Assembly: GCA_947630475.1 (NCBI GenBank) | Contig: CANRHR010000006.1 | Span: 86,870-150,869, forward strand | Direction of reading: 5' to 3' | DNA from: an uncultured Clostridia bacterium | GTDB lineage: Bacteria > Bacillota > Clostridia > Lachnospirales > CAG-274 | Length of the DNA stretch: 64,000 nucleotides | Shown: in pieces, positions 38,253 to 46,913 of the stretch | Position numbering within the stretch: the first letter of the stretch is position 1 | Layout of the letters: every line of letters begins with the position of its first letter | Notes under the pieces: generated by a model | Database searches by the model: none | Told to the model about the DNA's origin: nothing | What the model saw: only the letters and a program-made list of their open reading frames with translations | Program-made: the position numbers and the translations under genes

Positions 38253-39542
38253 CTATTCGTTTATAAGTGAAATAATCCAGTTTATCCAACCTTTAACACT
38301 TGAAGAACGGCGTTTATATGTGCTCTCACTTTTTACTTGGCAAAGATTTGATTGTTTCATTATACCGATTATATCGTTTGTTGACGGCATTACGCCGGAT
38401 TGTAAATACAAGCGCAAAGAAGTATTGAAAACCTTGTGTGACAATATTCTGCCACAATACGCTAATTGACGCTGCTTAAAGCCTAAGTTCAATATGCGCT
38501 GCCCTGTTTCACTTATTGAATATATAGGTGTTCTGCTTTCTTTTTTCTTTTCAAGCAATCCTAAGTAACGGGCAGCATCGGTATAATAATTAGTTTGTCT
38601 TGCATCAAAATCATATCTTTGCGTTACATCGGTTCTGCTTAATTTTTGTACGCTGACAAGTTCACAAAGATTAATAACTCTTTCAAATTTATCTGCCTGA
38701 GGGAAAGGAATTTTAGGCTCATCAACAATAACAGCATTTTCTAAAACCGACTGAATATCAGACACAGAAATCGCCGTATCTTCAACAGAATAATTTCTTT
38801 GCTTTACTAATCGCAAAGAACTATAATTGTTAGGCTCATCAAATGCATATTCATACAGTCTGTAAATTCCATTGGAATAAACAAGAAAAACAGGTTTTAC
38901 AGGTTTTGTAATACGGCTTTGCCACACACGAAACGGATAATATAATTGTCTTATTAAAAAATCTTCTGAAAGATCTCTTTTTGCCTCAAATAAAGCCAAA
39001 GACGAAATGCCTTCATATGCTGCATCAATTTCAATCTGTGAATTATTTACGCTAACCCGACGAAGACGCCCTGTTTTTGTATCTCCGATATTAAACGAAA
39101 AAGCGCCGGAACTCATACGGCCCGAAACAGTAGCTAAAATATCGCTGTCTTCTATAAATTCGGCAATAATCCCCGAAGCAACCGCACAATTGAGCGCAAT
39201 TGCTTCACTTGATATATTATTGCTGTCTAAACTTTGAATATGGGCAGGTAAAGACACTCTTTTTATCGGCAAATCAGGTACTGTTTCAAATTTATGATAT
39301 GCGTCAAAATGCGATATAACATAATCGCCACGTGTTATTGGCAAAACAGCTAATTTATTATCTGCAAACAGCTTAGGCAAGTTAATAGTATGATCAAATT
39401 TTACCATTAAGCGAGGTTCTCTAAATTCTTTAATTTGTGAAGCAGAAATATTAAAAAAACCTTTGCTTTCAATATGACGTAAAATATCGTATTTGTTGAA
39501 TAATTGTTCCCATGCAGCATCATTCAAATTTGAATTACTCAT
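38253..39542 (-). CDS. Type II restriction endonuclease (PD-(D/E)xK)
   Basis: 429 aa from the ATG at 39542; the open frame extends to a GTG at 39575, but this ATG forms an ATGAGTAA junction with the methyltransferase stop. A nuclease core is visible: IEIDAAYEG (D173) and LALFEAKR (E186, K188). The C-terminal third (TQRYDFDARQTNYYTDAARYLGLLE, YSISETGQRILNLG) looks like winged-helix DNA-binding modules. It is coupled to a Dam-type methyltransferase, so it should cut the same unmethylated site. Specificity is not directly visible. Confidence 0.82.
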   Translation of the reverse strand: MSNSNLNDAAWEQLFNKYDILRHIESKGFFNISASQIKEFREPRLMVKFDHTINLPKLFADNKLAVLPITRGDYVISHFDAYHKFETVPDLPIKRVSLPAHIQSLDSNNISSEAIALNCAVASGIIAEFIEDSDILATVSGRMSSGAFSFNIGDTKTGRLRRVSVNNSQIEIDAAYEGISSLALFEAKRDLSEDFLIRQLYYPFRVWQSRITKPVKPVFLVYSNGIYRLYEYAFDEPNNYSSLRLVKQRNYSVEDTAISVSDIQSVLENAVIVDEPKIPFPQADKFERVINLCELVSVQKLSRTDVTQRYDFDARQTNYYTDAARYLGLLEKKKESRTPIYSISETGQRILNLGFKQRQLAYCGRILSHKVFNTSLRLYLQSGVMPSTNDIIGIMKQSNLCQVKSESTYKRRSSSVKGWINWIISLINE

Positions 39543-40371
39543 AATTTCTAACCACCACTTCATCAACGTCACCACGTTTGCCGGCTACAGAGTTTACGAC
39601 ACGTTTAGCCTTAACAACGGTTATATTGTAATTTGAATACTGCTCCATGATAAACGGTGTCGCAGAATTTGAAAGCATAAATTTTATGCCTCGCTTATCC
39701 AACTCATCACAGCATTGGCGCAAACGTATTTGTTCATTTTTTGAAAATCCGCCCTTTGAATAGCCTGTAAAATTTGAAGTTTCCGAAACCGGGTCATAGG
39801 GTGGGTCAAGGTAAACAAAAGTTCTCTTGTTTATAACCGCCAAAACCTCTGAATAATCCAGAGAAGAAAAATGAATTTCGGCAGCATTGAAATATGCGCT
39901 GACAGCACGCAGCACAGGCGCATTTACTATATTGGGATTACGATAATTTCCAAACGGAGAATTAAACTGTCCTGCATTGTTGACACGATAAAGACCATTA
40001 TAGCAAGTTTTATTTAAATACAAAATACGTGCCGCTTTTTCAACATCAGATAAAGATTGATATTTTTCCATATCTCTGTCCCACTCACGGACGGAATAAA
40101 AAAAATCAGATTCGTTTTTATAATTTTTTAATTCTTCTATAAGCTCATCAACACTTTTCTTAATAACATCATAAACACATATTAAATCTGCATTAATATC
40201 ATTAATATAGGCTATATTGGGCTGTAAATTAAAAAGCAGCGCTCCGCCGCCGACAAACGGCTCGCAATATGATGTTATTTTCTTTGGCAGCAGCGGCGAA
40301 AATATTTCTATAAGCTGTCTTTTGCCTCCTACCCATTTCAAAACAGGGGCAACAAGTTTATTTTTTTTCAT
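39535..40371 (-). CDS. DNA adenine N6-methyltransferase, D12/Dam class
   Basis: 278 aa. Motif X KWVGGKRQL, SAM-binding motif I FVGGGALLF, and catalytic motif IV DPPYDPVS are in the order of the D12 class (Dam, DpnM). LYLNKTCYNGLYRVNNAGQFNSPFG is the target-recognition stretch typical of GATC-type enzymes, so GATC specificity is likely but inferred. The stop overlaps the endonuclease start by eight bases. AAGGAAGGAG precedes the ATG. Confidence 0.92.
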   Translation of the reverse strand: MKKNKLVAPVLKWVGGKRQLIEIFSPLLPKKITSYCEPFVGGGALLFNLQPNIAYINDINADLICVYDVIKKSVDELIEELKNYKNESDFFYSVREWDRDMEKYQSLSDVEKAARILYLNKTCYNGLYRVNNAGQFNSPFGNYRNPNIVNAPVLRAVSAYFNAAEIHFSSLDYSEVLAVINKRTFVYLDPPYDPVSETSNFTGYSKGGFSKNEQIRLRQCCDELDKRGIKFMLSNSATPFIMEQYSNYNITVVKAKRVVNSVAGKRGDVDEVVVRNYE

Positions 40372-40501
40372 TATTAACGCAGCTCCTTCCTTAAAATCAT
40401 ATCAATACATAATATCTTATATCACAAGCAAGCAAAAAAAACAACAAAAACATTTAAGCTTTTGTAAAAAGCGCTTTATTATGTCTGCAAAAAAATAGCT
40501 G

Positions 40502-40530
40502 TTGCACATTATTTCAAGATATGCTATAAT
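40502..40530 (+). promoter_or_regulatory. Strong sigma-A-type promoter upstream of a terminator-bounded leader
   Basis: TTGCAC, 17-base spacer, TATAAT with extended TG (TGCTATAAT). It lies about 290 bases before the MATE gene; a terminator follows at 40619-40664. Confidence 0.7.
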
Positions 40531-40536
40531 TACATA

Positions 40537-40668
40537 GCTAAGATAAATGTTTTTATTTCGGCTTGTCAAGCCAATGTACATATTTCACAATAAACAAAGT
40601 CTTGCTTGTCGATAAATAAAAAACAAAGAGTTCGGATTTATTGCCGCTTCTCTTTGTTTTTATTTTTC
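40537..40668 (+). ncRNA. Candidate small RNA or attenuated leader
   Basis: Bounded by the promoter at 40502-40530 and a terminator hairpin AAAAACAAAGAG/CTCTTTGTTTTT followed by ATTTTT. No ORF of note lies inside. A GGCTT/AAGCC hairpin occurs near 40560. It could be a separate sRNA or a regulatory leader for the MATE exporter; no known riboswitch class was recognised. Confidence 0.45.
40619..40668 (+). terminator. Terminator in the MATE leader
   Basis: Twelve-base arms AAAAACAAAGAG and CTCTTTGTTTTT with an inner CGG/CCG stem, followed by ATTTTTC. Confidence 0.7.
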
Positions 40669-40692
40669 ATAAAACAACATTTCACATCATTC

Positions 40693-40790
40693 TTTAACCA
40701 ACTGCAAGTCCCCGCCTATACGGCAATAGGAGCAATCAATCAGGTTGGTTATTATTAGTACAAGCGTAGGCGAAGTACAAATACTTCAAT
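40693..40790 (+). repeat. Dispersed element, family 2, copy 7
   Basis: It opens TTTAACCAAC, which pairs with GTTGGTTA at 40744-40751, then continues with GTACAAGCGTAGGCGAAGTAC, the counterpart of the inner palindrome of copy 1. It occupies the region just upstream of the MATE ribosome binding site. Confidence 0.55.
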
Positions 40791-40820
40791 TCTTAAACAT
40801 CTTAAAAAAGGAGGACTATA

Positions 40821-42200
40821 ATGACAGAAACGACAAAAACACAAAATACAGAACAGGAAAATAAAATGGGTGTTATGCCTGTCAATAAGCTTCTGATAAC
40901 AATGTCGCTTCCTATGATGATATCCATGATTGTACAAGCATTATATAACATAGTGGATTCAATATTTGTTGCAAGGCTTGGCGAAAATGCCCTTACGGCT
41001 GTTTCTCTTGCTTTCCCTCTTCAAAATCTTATGATAGCCGTTGCCAGCGGAACGGGAGTAGGTATAAACGCAATGCTGTCCAAAAGCCTTGGCGAAAAAA
41101 GATTTGACAATGCCGACAGAGCTGCAAACAACGGAGTATTTTTAGCTTTTTTAAGCTTTATTGCCTTTGCTCTTATAGGCATAATATTTGCAAAACCATA
41201 TTTTATGACACAAACAACCGAAAAAGAAATTGTAGATTACGGCTGTCAATACATTTTAATATGCTGCGTATTATCAATAGGCATATTTGGGCAGATTACA
41301 TTTGAAAGACTTTTGCAGTCAACGGGCAAAACCTTCTTCACAATGATAACCCAAGGAACAGGAGCAATTATCAATCTTATTTTCGATCCTATTTTGATTT
41401 TCGGCCTTTTGGGCTTTCCCAAACTGGGAGTAAGCGGCGCCGCTCTTGCTACGGTATTTGGGCAAATAGTAGCTTTTATTATGGCGCTTATATTCAATAT
41501 TAAAATCAATAAAGAAATCCATTTGGGAATAAAACACTTTAAGCCAAATTTAAACACCATAAAAAGAATATATTCTGTAGGTATTCCGTCTATAATAATG
41601 ATGACAATAGCTTCTGTTATGGTATATGTTTTAAATCTCATACTTATGAGCTTTACCGCCACGGCAACTGCTGTTTTGGGCATATATTTCAAGCTCCAAA
41701 GCTTTATATTTATGCCTGTATTCGGCCTTAACAACGGTATTGTTCCGATTGTTTCGTATAACTTTGGCGCACAGCACAGAAAAAGAATTATTAAAACTCT
41801 CCGTCTTGGCGTTACATATGCGGTAAGCCTGATGATAATCGGTTTTATAATCTTCCAAACAATACCTGTTCAGCTTTTTGCATTGTTTGATGCTTCGCAG
41901 GATATGCTTGATATAGGAGTTCCCGCCTTAAAAATAATAAGCTTCAGCTTCCTTATGGCAGGCTTTTCAATAATATCAATAACTGTTTTTCAGTCTTTCG
42001 GCAGAGGTGTCACAAGCCTTATTATCTCTGTTGTAAGGCAGCTTGTTGTTTTGCTTCCGGCAGCTTACCTGCTTTCAAAAACAGGCCAGGTGCAAATGGT
42101 TTGGCTTGCCTTTCCGATAGCTGAAATCTCAGCCTTTGTTATGTGTATTGTATTTTTAAGAAAGCTTTATATTAAAGAAATAAAACCTATGCCGGAATAA
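40821..42200 (+). CDS. MATE family multidrug efflux transporter
   Basis: 459 aa, twelve hydrophobic segments. The MATE N-terminal pattern MPVNKLLITMSLPMMISMIVQALYN is followed by VDSIFVARLGENALTAVSLAFP, and the pattern is echoed in the second half (YSVGIPSIIMMTIASVMVY). Such proteins export cationic drugs or metabolites by Na+ or H+ antiport; Na+ would fit the sodium ATPase of this organism (inference). AAGGAGGAC lies before the ATG. The long leader carries a terminator. Confidence 0.93.
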   Translation: MTETTKTQNTEQENKMGVMPVNKLLITMSLPMMISMIVQALYNIVDSIFVARLGENALTAVSLAFPLQNLMIAVASGTGVGINAMLSKSLGEKRFDNADRAANNGVFLAFLSFIAFALIGIIFAKPYFMTQTTEKEIVDYGCQYILICCVLSIGIFGQITFERLLQSTGKTFFTMITQGTGAIINLIFDPILIFGLLGFPKLGVSGAALATVFGQIVAFIMALIFNIKINKEIHLGIKHFKPNLNTIKRIYSVGIPSIIMMTIASVMVYVLNLILMSFTATATAVLGIYFKLQSFIFMPVFGLNNGIVPIVSYNFGAQHRKRIIKTLRLGVTYAVSLMIIGFIIFQTIPVQLFALFDASQDMLDIGVPALKIISFSFLMAGFSIISITVFQSFGRGVTSLIISVVRQLVVLLPAAYLLSKTGQVQMVWLAFPIAEISAFVMCIVFLRKLYIKEIKPMPE

Positions 42201-42204
42201 TTCA

Positions 42205-42235
42205 AAAAGGCGCAAATGCTTAATTTGCGCCTTTT
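42205..42235. terminator. Bidirectional terminator between MATE and lipoprotein genes
   Basis: AAAAGGCGCAAA, TGCTTAA, TTTGCGCCTTTT: a perfect 12-bp stem with A and T tails, between convergent genes. Confidence 0.88.
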
Positions 42236-42239
42236 GCAT

Positions 42240-42887
42240 TTATTTGCAGCCCATAATAATTCCTATGACCTTTGCATCTTTTATTTCAAAATAAATATAT
42301 GCATTTGAATCCAATGCATTAAAATCTGATATATCCATTCCCTTTGGATATTTGTTTCTTACAACATTTCCGTCATTATCAACACTAAAATACAAAGCTA
42401 TAAACTTTGATTTGGAATCATCGGAAGAAAGGTTTGTATAAATCTCTTCACTCTTATCATCAAGGTCATAATTTTTTATTACATCCTCTTCATCGGAGCA
42501 AAGCTCATAATTTAAATAATCCAACCCTGTGGTGGAAATGCCCTTAACCGTCTGAACAGGTATAGGGTTTCCTCTGAAATAAATATATTTAACCTTGTTT
42601 TTGCCGTTTGCTTCCTGAAATTTTATGCTGAAACTGTTGAGCAAATCTTCTTGTGTATCATATGGAATCTGATCTTGATCCATATAAAGATTAACCAAAA
42701 GTTCTCCTATGCCCTGAGTAGAAAAAAGCGCAAGATCATCAGCGGAAAATGTTACCCTCTGTGATGTGTTTTCTGCGTTATCGGTGTTTTGTGTTTTATC
42801 AGTGTTTCCGCTCTTATCACAGGCGCAAAGCGCTATGCAAAAAACAACGGATATAACAATAAATACTTTTTTTATTATTTTTTTCAT
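42240..42887 (-). CDS. Lipoprotein of unknown function
   Basis: 215 aa. Signal peptide with lipobox ALCAC (Cys about residue 23), then an Asn/Asp/Thr-rich linker (NTDKTQNTDNAEN) and a C-terminal domain of about 160 residues (YIYFRGNPIPVQTVKGI, YIYFEIKDAKVIGIIMGCK) that is not recognised. It is 10 bases downstream of lysC on the same strand and could be co-transcribed with the lysC-hom-ACT cluster. Confidence 0.8.
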   Translation of the reverse strand: MKKIIKKVFIVISVVFCIALCACDKSGNTDKTQNTDNAENTSQRVTFSADDLALFSTQGIGELLVNLYMDQDQIPYDTQEDLLNSFSIKFQEANGKNKVKYIYFRGNPIPVQTVKGISTTGLDYLNYELCSDEEDVIKNYDLDDKSEEIYTNLSSDDSKSKFIALYFSVDNDGNVVRNKYPKGMDISDFNALDSNAYIYFEIKDAKVIGIIMGCK

Positions 42888-42897
42888 TTAAGCGCCC

Positions 42898-44121
42898 TCA
42901 ATCACCGAATGCATCGCTTTCAAACATAAATTTATCATGTATTGCATTTGCGGCAATATCCGCTTCTTTTTCATTTACCAATACAGAAATTTTGATCTCT
43001 GATGTTGATATCATATTAATATTTATATCGGCATTATACAACGCCTCAAACAAAAGAGCCGCAACGCCCGAATTTGTCGCCATTCCCGCGCCTACAACCG
43101 AAACCTTTGCCACATTGTCGTTATGGCTTATAGATTCACAGCCGATTTTTTGCTTGTTTTGCTCAAGTATTCTAAGCGCTTCATTAAGGTCGCATTTTGC
43201 AACGGTAAATGAAATATCCTTTTTATTGTCACGTCCTATAGACTGCAAAATAATATCAACGCTTATTTTATTTTTTGAAAGCAGAGAAAATATTTTAAAC
43301 GCAATACCCGGCTGATCGCTTAAGCCTATAACTGAGATTCTTGAAACATCTTTATCAACGGCAACGCCGCTTACAAACATTTTTTCCACGTTAGATTCCT
43401 CCTTAACTACTGTTCCCTCCGCATCGGTAAGGCTGGAGCGTACAACAAGATTTACATTGTATTTTTTTGCAAGCTCTACGGAACGATTATGAAGCACCTT
43501 TGCGCCCAATGTCGCAAGCTCCAGCATCTCGTCATAGCTAATCTCGTCAAGCTTCTTTGCCCCTTTTACTATTCTCGGATCCGCCGTGTAAACTCCGTCA
43601 ACATCGGTATAAATTTCGCACAAATCGGCATTAAGCTTTGCCGCAAGCGCAACGGCGGATGTATCTGAGCCGCCTCTTCCCAAAGTGGTTACATCGCCGT
43701 ATTTATTTACCCCCTGAAATCCTGTTACAATAACAATATTTTTCTTTTCAAGCTCGGTGTGGATCCTCTCGGTATTTATGTTTTTAATTCTTGCATTTGT
43801 ATAATTGGAAGAAGAATATATCTTTGCCTGATAAGCGTTTAAAGACACAGCCGGATAACCAAGCGAATGTATTGCCATTGCCATCAATGCCACAGACTGC
43901 TGTTCTCCTGTTGAGAGCAGCATATCCATTTCTCTTTTTGAAGCTTCCGGATTTATTTCGTCAGCCTTTTCAATAAGCTCATCGGTAGTATCGCCCTGTG
44001 CGGAAAGAACAACCACAACTTGATTGCCCTCTTTATAAGACTTTATTATCTTATTGGCAGCATTTTTAATCCTTTGAGCATCTGCAACAGATGTTCCGCC
44101 AAATTTCTTTACTATTAACAA
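42898..44121 (-). CDS. lysC: Aspartate kinase
   Basis: 407 aa. It phosphorylates aspartate, entering the lysine, threonine and methionine pathways. It starts MLIVKKFGGTSVADAQRI; the kinase domain has TLGRGGSDTSAVALAAKL and EIYTDVDGVYTADPRIV. Two ACT domains at about residues 265-400 (ISVIGLSDQPGIAFKIF, VSVVGAGMATNSGVAALLF) predict feedback control by lysine and/or threonine. No lysine riboswitch fits in the 68-base gap upstream. Confidence 0.95.
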   Translation of the reverse strand: MLIVKKFGGTSVADAQRIKNAANKIIKSYKEGNQVVVVLSAQGDTTDELIEKADEINPEASKREMDMLLSTGEQQSVALMAMAIHSLGYPAVSLNAYQAKIYSSSNYTNARIKNINTERIHTELEKKNIVIVTGFQGVNKYGDVTTLGRGGSDTSAVALAAKLNADLCEIYTDVDGVYTADPRIVKGAKKLDEISYDEMLELATLGAKVLHNRSVELAKKYNVNLVVRSSLTDAEGTVVKEESNVEKMFVSGVAVDKDVSRISVIGLSDQPGIAFKIFSLLSKNKISVDIILQSIGRDNKKDISFTVAKCDLNEALRILEQNKQKIGCESISHNDNVAKVSVVGAGMATNSGVAALLFEALYNADININMISTSEIKISVLVNEKEADIAANAIHDKFMFESDAFGD

Positions 44122-44189
44122 CTTTATTTCCTCCTTAATTATAACATTAAACGCATTAATTTGTCAAAAACCGAACCATATACCCTCAG

Positions 44190-45437
44190 CTAATTTTCAG
44201 CTCTTATTGCTCCCAAAACATTGCTTATTCCATCCTCGTTTAAAAGAGAGTTTATTTTTTTGTTTACATTTCTTTCTGTCTGTTTCGGGCTTATAAATGC
44301 AAATTCTCCGTTATCCTCTTCAAGCTCTGTTACAGCGACATCTCCGAATATTCGCATAACGGCATCCTTTGCCTTAGCTTTATCATTATATTCAACTCTT
44401 ATAAGCTTGCTTACGGAAATATCGTCTATACTTAATATATCAAGCTTATCCTCCTGCCAGCCGAATGTTATATCAGAGCCAAGGTTTTTAGCTTCATCTA
44501 TAATATCGCTTACAACGGCGCTTGCTGTCGGAAGCTTTCCCGCTCCCCTTCCGTAAAACATAACCTTATCAACCATATTTCCTTCCACAAGCACAGAATT
44601 AAAAACGTCATCTACGGTTGAAAGCGGATTCTTCTTATTTGTAATAACCGGACAAACCCTTGCCCAAACACCGTTATCGGTTTTTTCTGCGCACGCCAAA
44701 AGCTTAATCTTCCCGCCAAGCTTTTTGGCGTATTCGATATCGGTCTTTGAAATATTTGTTATGCCTTCAGTATAAATATCCTCATAATCAACCCTTTTGC
44801 CTGTAATTATAGAAGCAAGTATAGCTGTTTTTCGGCAGCTATCATAGCCCTCAACGTCATTTGTAGGGTCTTTTTCGGCATAACCCATAGACTGTGCCTG
44901 CTTTAAAACGTCATCATATTCAAGCCCTTCATCTGTCATCTTTGTAAGCATGTAATTAGTGGTTCCGTTTAATATACCGCTTATTTGCGTAATTTCATCC
45001 GCCGTAAGGCATTGATTTAAAGAACGCAGTATAGGAATACCGCCGCCAACACTTGCTTCAAAAAGAAAATTGGCTCCGTTTGCTTTGGCGGTTTTAATAA
45101 GCTCTGCTCCATAGGCGGCAACAAGCTCTTTATTGGAGGTGGTTACGCTTTTTCCGCTTTCAAGCGCCTTTTTTACAAAACTGTATGCAGGATTAAGCCC
45201 TCCCATAGATTCGGCTATAATCTTTACATCATCGTCTTTTAAAATTAAATCAAAATCATGCACTATAAGTTCCTGAACAGGCTGACCTTCAAAATCCCTA
45301 AGATCAAGAACATATTTAACCTTAATCTCTTCGCCCACTCTTTTTTTAATAATTTCTCGATTTCTCTCAAGTATTTCAACCACTCCGGAACCTACTGTGC
45401 CGTAGCCCAAAACAGCCGCATATACCATTTCACTCAC
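44190..45437 (-). CDS. hom: Homoserine dehydrogenase
   Basis: 415 aa. NAD(P)-dependent reduction of aspartate semialdehyde to homoserine. N-terminal AVLGYGTVGSGVVEIL is the nucleotide-binding fold; the catalytic region has GGGIPILRSLNQCL, GILNGTTNYMLTKM and YAEKDPTNDVEGYD. A C-terminal ACT-like domain (about residues 345-400) suggests threonine feedback. It overlaps the ACT-domain gene by four bases and lies 68 bases before lysC, so the three probably form an operon. Confidence 0.95.
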   Translation of the reverse strand: MSEMVYAAVLGYGTVGSGVVEILERNREIIKKRVGEEIKVKYVLDLRDFEGQPVQELIVHDFDLILKDDDVKIIAESMGGLNPAYSFVKKALESGKSVTTSNKELVAAYGAELIKTAKANGANFLFEASVGGGIPILRSLNQCLTADEITQISGILNGTTNYMLTKMTDEGLEYDDVLKQAQSMGYAEKDPTNDVEGYDSCRKTAILASIITGKRVDYEDIYTEGITNISKTDIEYAKKLGGKIKLLACAEKTDNGVWARVCPVITNKKNPLSTVDDVFNSVLVEGNMVDKVMFYGRGAGKLPTASAVVSDIIDEAKNLGSDITFGWQEDKLDILSIDDISVSKLIRVEYNDKAKAKDAVMRIFGDVAVTELEEDNGEFAFISPKQTERNVNKKINSLLNEDGISNVLGAIRAEN

Positions 45438-45877
45438 TCCCTTGCTATTATTTTAAGAGTTTTAACCCCTTTTATTTTTTCAAGACGCTCTATAAGAGCA
45501 TCAATATTGCTGTTGACGGCAACCGTTTCCATAGTTATTGTGACATTTGCCGTTTTGTTGATTGGTATTGTCTGATTAATTGTAAGAATATTAACGCCTT
45601 CCTGCGCTATATTGTTTAAAACATTGGATAAAAGACCCGGCGTATCATCAAGATTAAAGGCTATCGTTATTGTTTTTCCTCTTTTGTTTTCACCAAGCTC
45701 AAAAACAAAATCACGATATTTATAAAACGCGCTACGGCTTAAGCCCACAGAATTTACAGCCTGAAAAACACTCTGAGCCTCTCCGCTTTCAATAAGCCTT
45801 TTTGCCCTGACAACCTTAACAAAAACATCGGGCAGCGCCCTTTTGTCAACTATAAAAAATTCAGAATTGTCTTTCAT
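45434..45877 (-). CDS. ACT domain protein, UPF0735/PheB type
   Basis: 147 aa from the ATG at 45877, chosen because GGGAG lies seven bases before it and the product then starts MKDNSEFFIVDKRALPDVF as family members do; the open frame extends further up without support. N-terminal helical region includes GEAQSVFQAVNSVGLSRSAFYKYRDFVFE; an ACT domain follows (ITIAFNLDDTPGLLSNVL). It probably senses an amino acid and is in operon with hom, overlapping ATG/TGA-style. Exact role is unknown. Confidence 0.88.
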   Translation of the reverse strand: MKDNSEFFIVDKRALPDVFVKVVRAKRLIESGEAQSVFQAVNSVGLSRSAFYKYRDFVFELGENKRGKTITIAFNLDDTPGLLSNVLNNIAQEGVNILTINQTIPINKTANVTITMETVAVNSNIDALIERLEKIKGVKTLKIIARE

Positions 45878-45918
45878 ATTCTGTACTCCCGCTGTATACA
45901 CTTGTTCTTCACACAAGG

Positions 45919-45947
45919 AATATAACACATTATCCCATATTTTGCAA
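45919..45947 (-). promoter_or_regulatory. Sigma-A-type promoter of the ACT-hom-lysC operon
   Basis: Minus strand TTGCAA, 17-base spacer, TATATT with extended TG (TGTTATATT), about 40 bases before the ACT gene start. Confidence 0.65.
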
Positions 45948-46191
45948 TACCTACGTAAAAAAAATTCGCTTTAATTTTTTTCAAAATTTATATATACTGC
46001 CTTAAAACGGATTTTTTTAACAGTCTGAATAAAATTTATCGCTTTATACATTTTTATTTTGACATTTTTAATAAAAAAAATAAGCTTATAAGCTTAAAAT
46101 CTAAAATTAAACCAACTTGATGTATAAATTATGCACAAATTGCCAATAATCAAAAGTATAAAATATTTTCACTTTACAAGGAAAGTACTTT
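45948..46191. other. AT-rich divergent intergenic region
   Basis: No gene seen between the divergent promoters at 45919-45947 (minus) and 46192-46220 (plus). It contains the palindrome TAAGCTTATAAGCTTA near 46081 and AACAGTCTGAATAAA near 46019, which resembles the end of the family 1 element and may be a relic. Confidence 0.4.
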
Positions 46192-46220
46192 TTGAAAAAA
46201 AAAGTAAAATATGGTATAAT
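46192..46220 (+). promoter_or_regulatory. Sigma-A-type promoter of the CarD-like gene
   Basis: TTGAAA, 17-base spacer, extended TGGTATAAT. The start codon is 53 bases downstream with AAGGAGGAGA. Confidence 0.75.
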
Positions 46221-46272
46221 TACTGCATAAAAGCAATTAATAGGCAATTAATTTTTAAGAAAGGAGGAGATT

Positions 46273-46758
46273 ATGTTGTTTAACAAGGGGGATAAAGTCG
46301 TATATCCTATGTATGGCGCCGGAATTATTGAAGATATTGAAGAAAAAACCATAGACGGCAGCAAAAATTTGTACTATGTTTTGAAAATCCCCGTAGGCAA
46401 TTTAAAAATAATGATCTCAGCAAGCAAGGCGGATGCGCTGGGGCTTAGGGAGGTTTCCCCTTCGTCGGAAGTATTAAGCATAATAAACAACGCAAGCCCC
46501 ATATCCATGCCCGATAACTGGAATGTTCGCTACAAAGAAAATATGGAAAGAATAAAAAGCGGAGAGCTTAAGCAAGTTGTTCAAGTTTTTAAAACCCTTA
46601 TTTTCAGAGAAAGAAAAAAAAGTCTTTCAAGCGCAGAAAAAAAAATGCTGGGTACCACAAAGCAAATTATATTAAGCGAGATAATAATTTCTCATGATAT
46701 CGACAAGGCTCATGCCGAACAAATTTTGGAGGGAACAACAGCGCCCGCATCGGCATAA
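46273..46758 (+). CDS. CarD family transcription regulator
   Basis: 161 aa. The N-terminal 60 residues form a CarD/TRCF RNA-polymerase-interacting domain (LFNKGDKVVYPMYGAGIIEDIEEK, YYVLKIPVGNLKIMIS). The rest is helical and basic (IKSGELKQVVQVFKTLIFRERKKSLSSAEKKML), like the DNA-binding part of CdnL. Proteins of this family bind RNA polymerase beta and stabilise open promoter complexes. It has its own strong promoter. Confidence 0.9.
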   Translation: MLFNKGDKVVYPMYGAGIIEDIEEKTIDGSKNLYYVLKIPVGNLKIMISASKADALGLREVSPSSEVLSIINNASPISMPDNWNVRYKENMERIKSGELKQVVQVFKTLIFRERKKSLSSAEKKMLGTTKQIILSEIIISHDIDKAHAEQILEGTTAPASA

Positions 46759-46913
46759 AACATAATTAACAAAATCGAATATTAAACGTTATGCGTTATT
46801 GTAATATTGCAAAAATCCTCTTGGCTTAATGCCCGGGGGATTTTTTGGTATGTATAAAATTAAGCCGAGCCGAACAAAATTTTATAAAGGCAAATTATAA
46901 GGAGGACCAAATT

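Noticed and set aside
38221..38469. 82-aa plus-strand open frame
   Set aside because: It runs antisense to the 3' end of the endonuclease gene and has no ribosome binding site.
44122..44189. Lysine riboswitch upstream of lysC
   Set aside because: The 68-base gap is far too short and shows no such structure.
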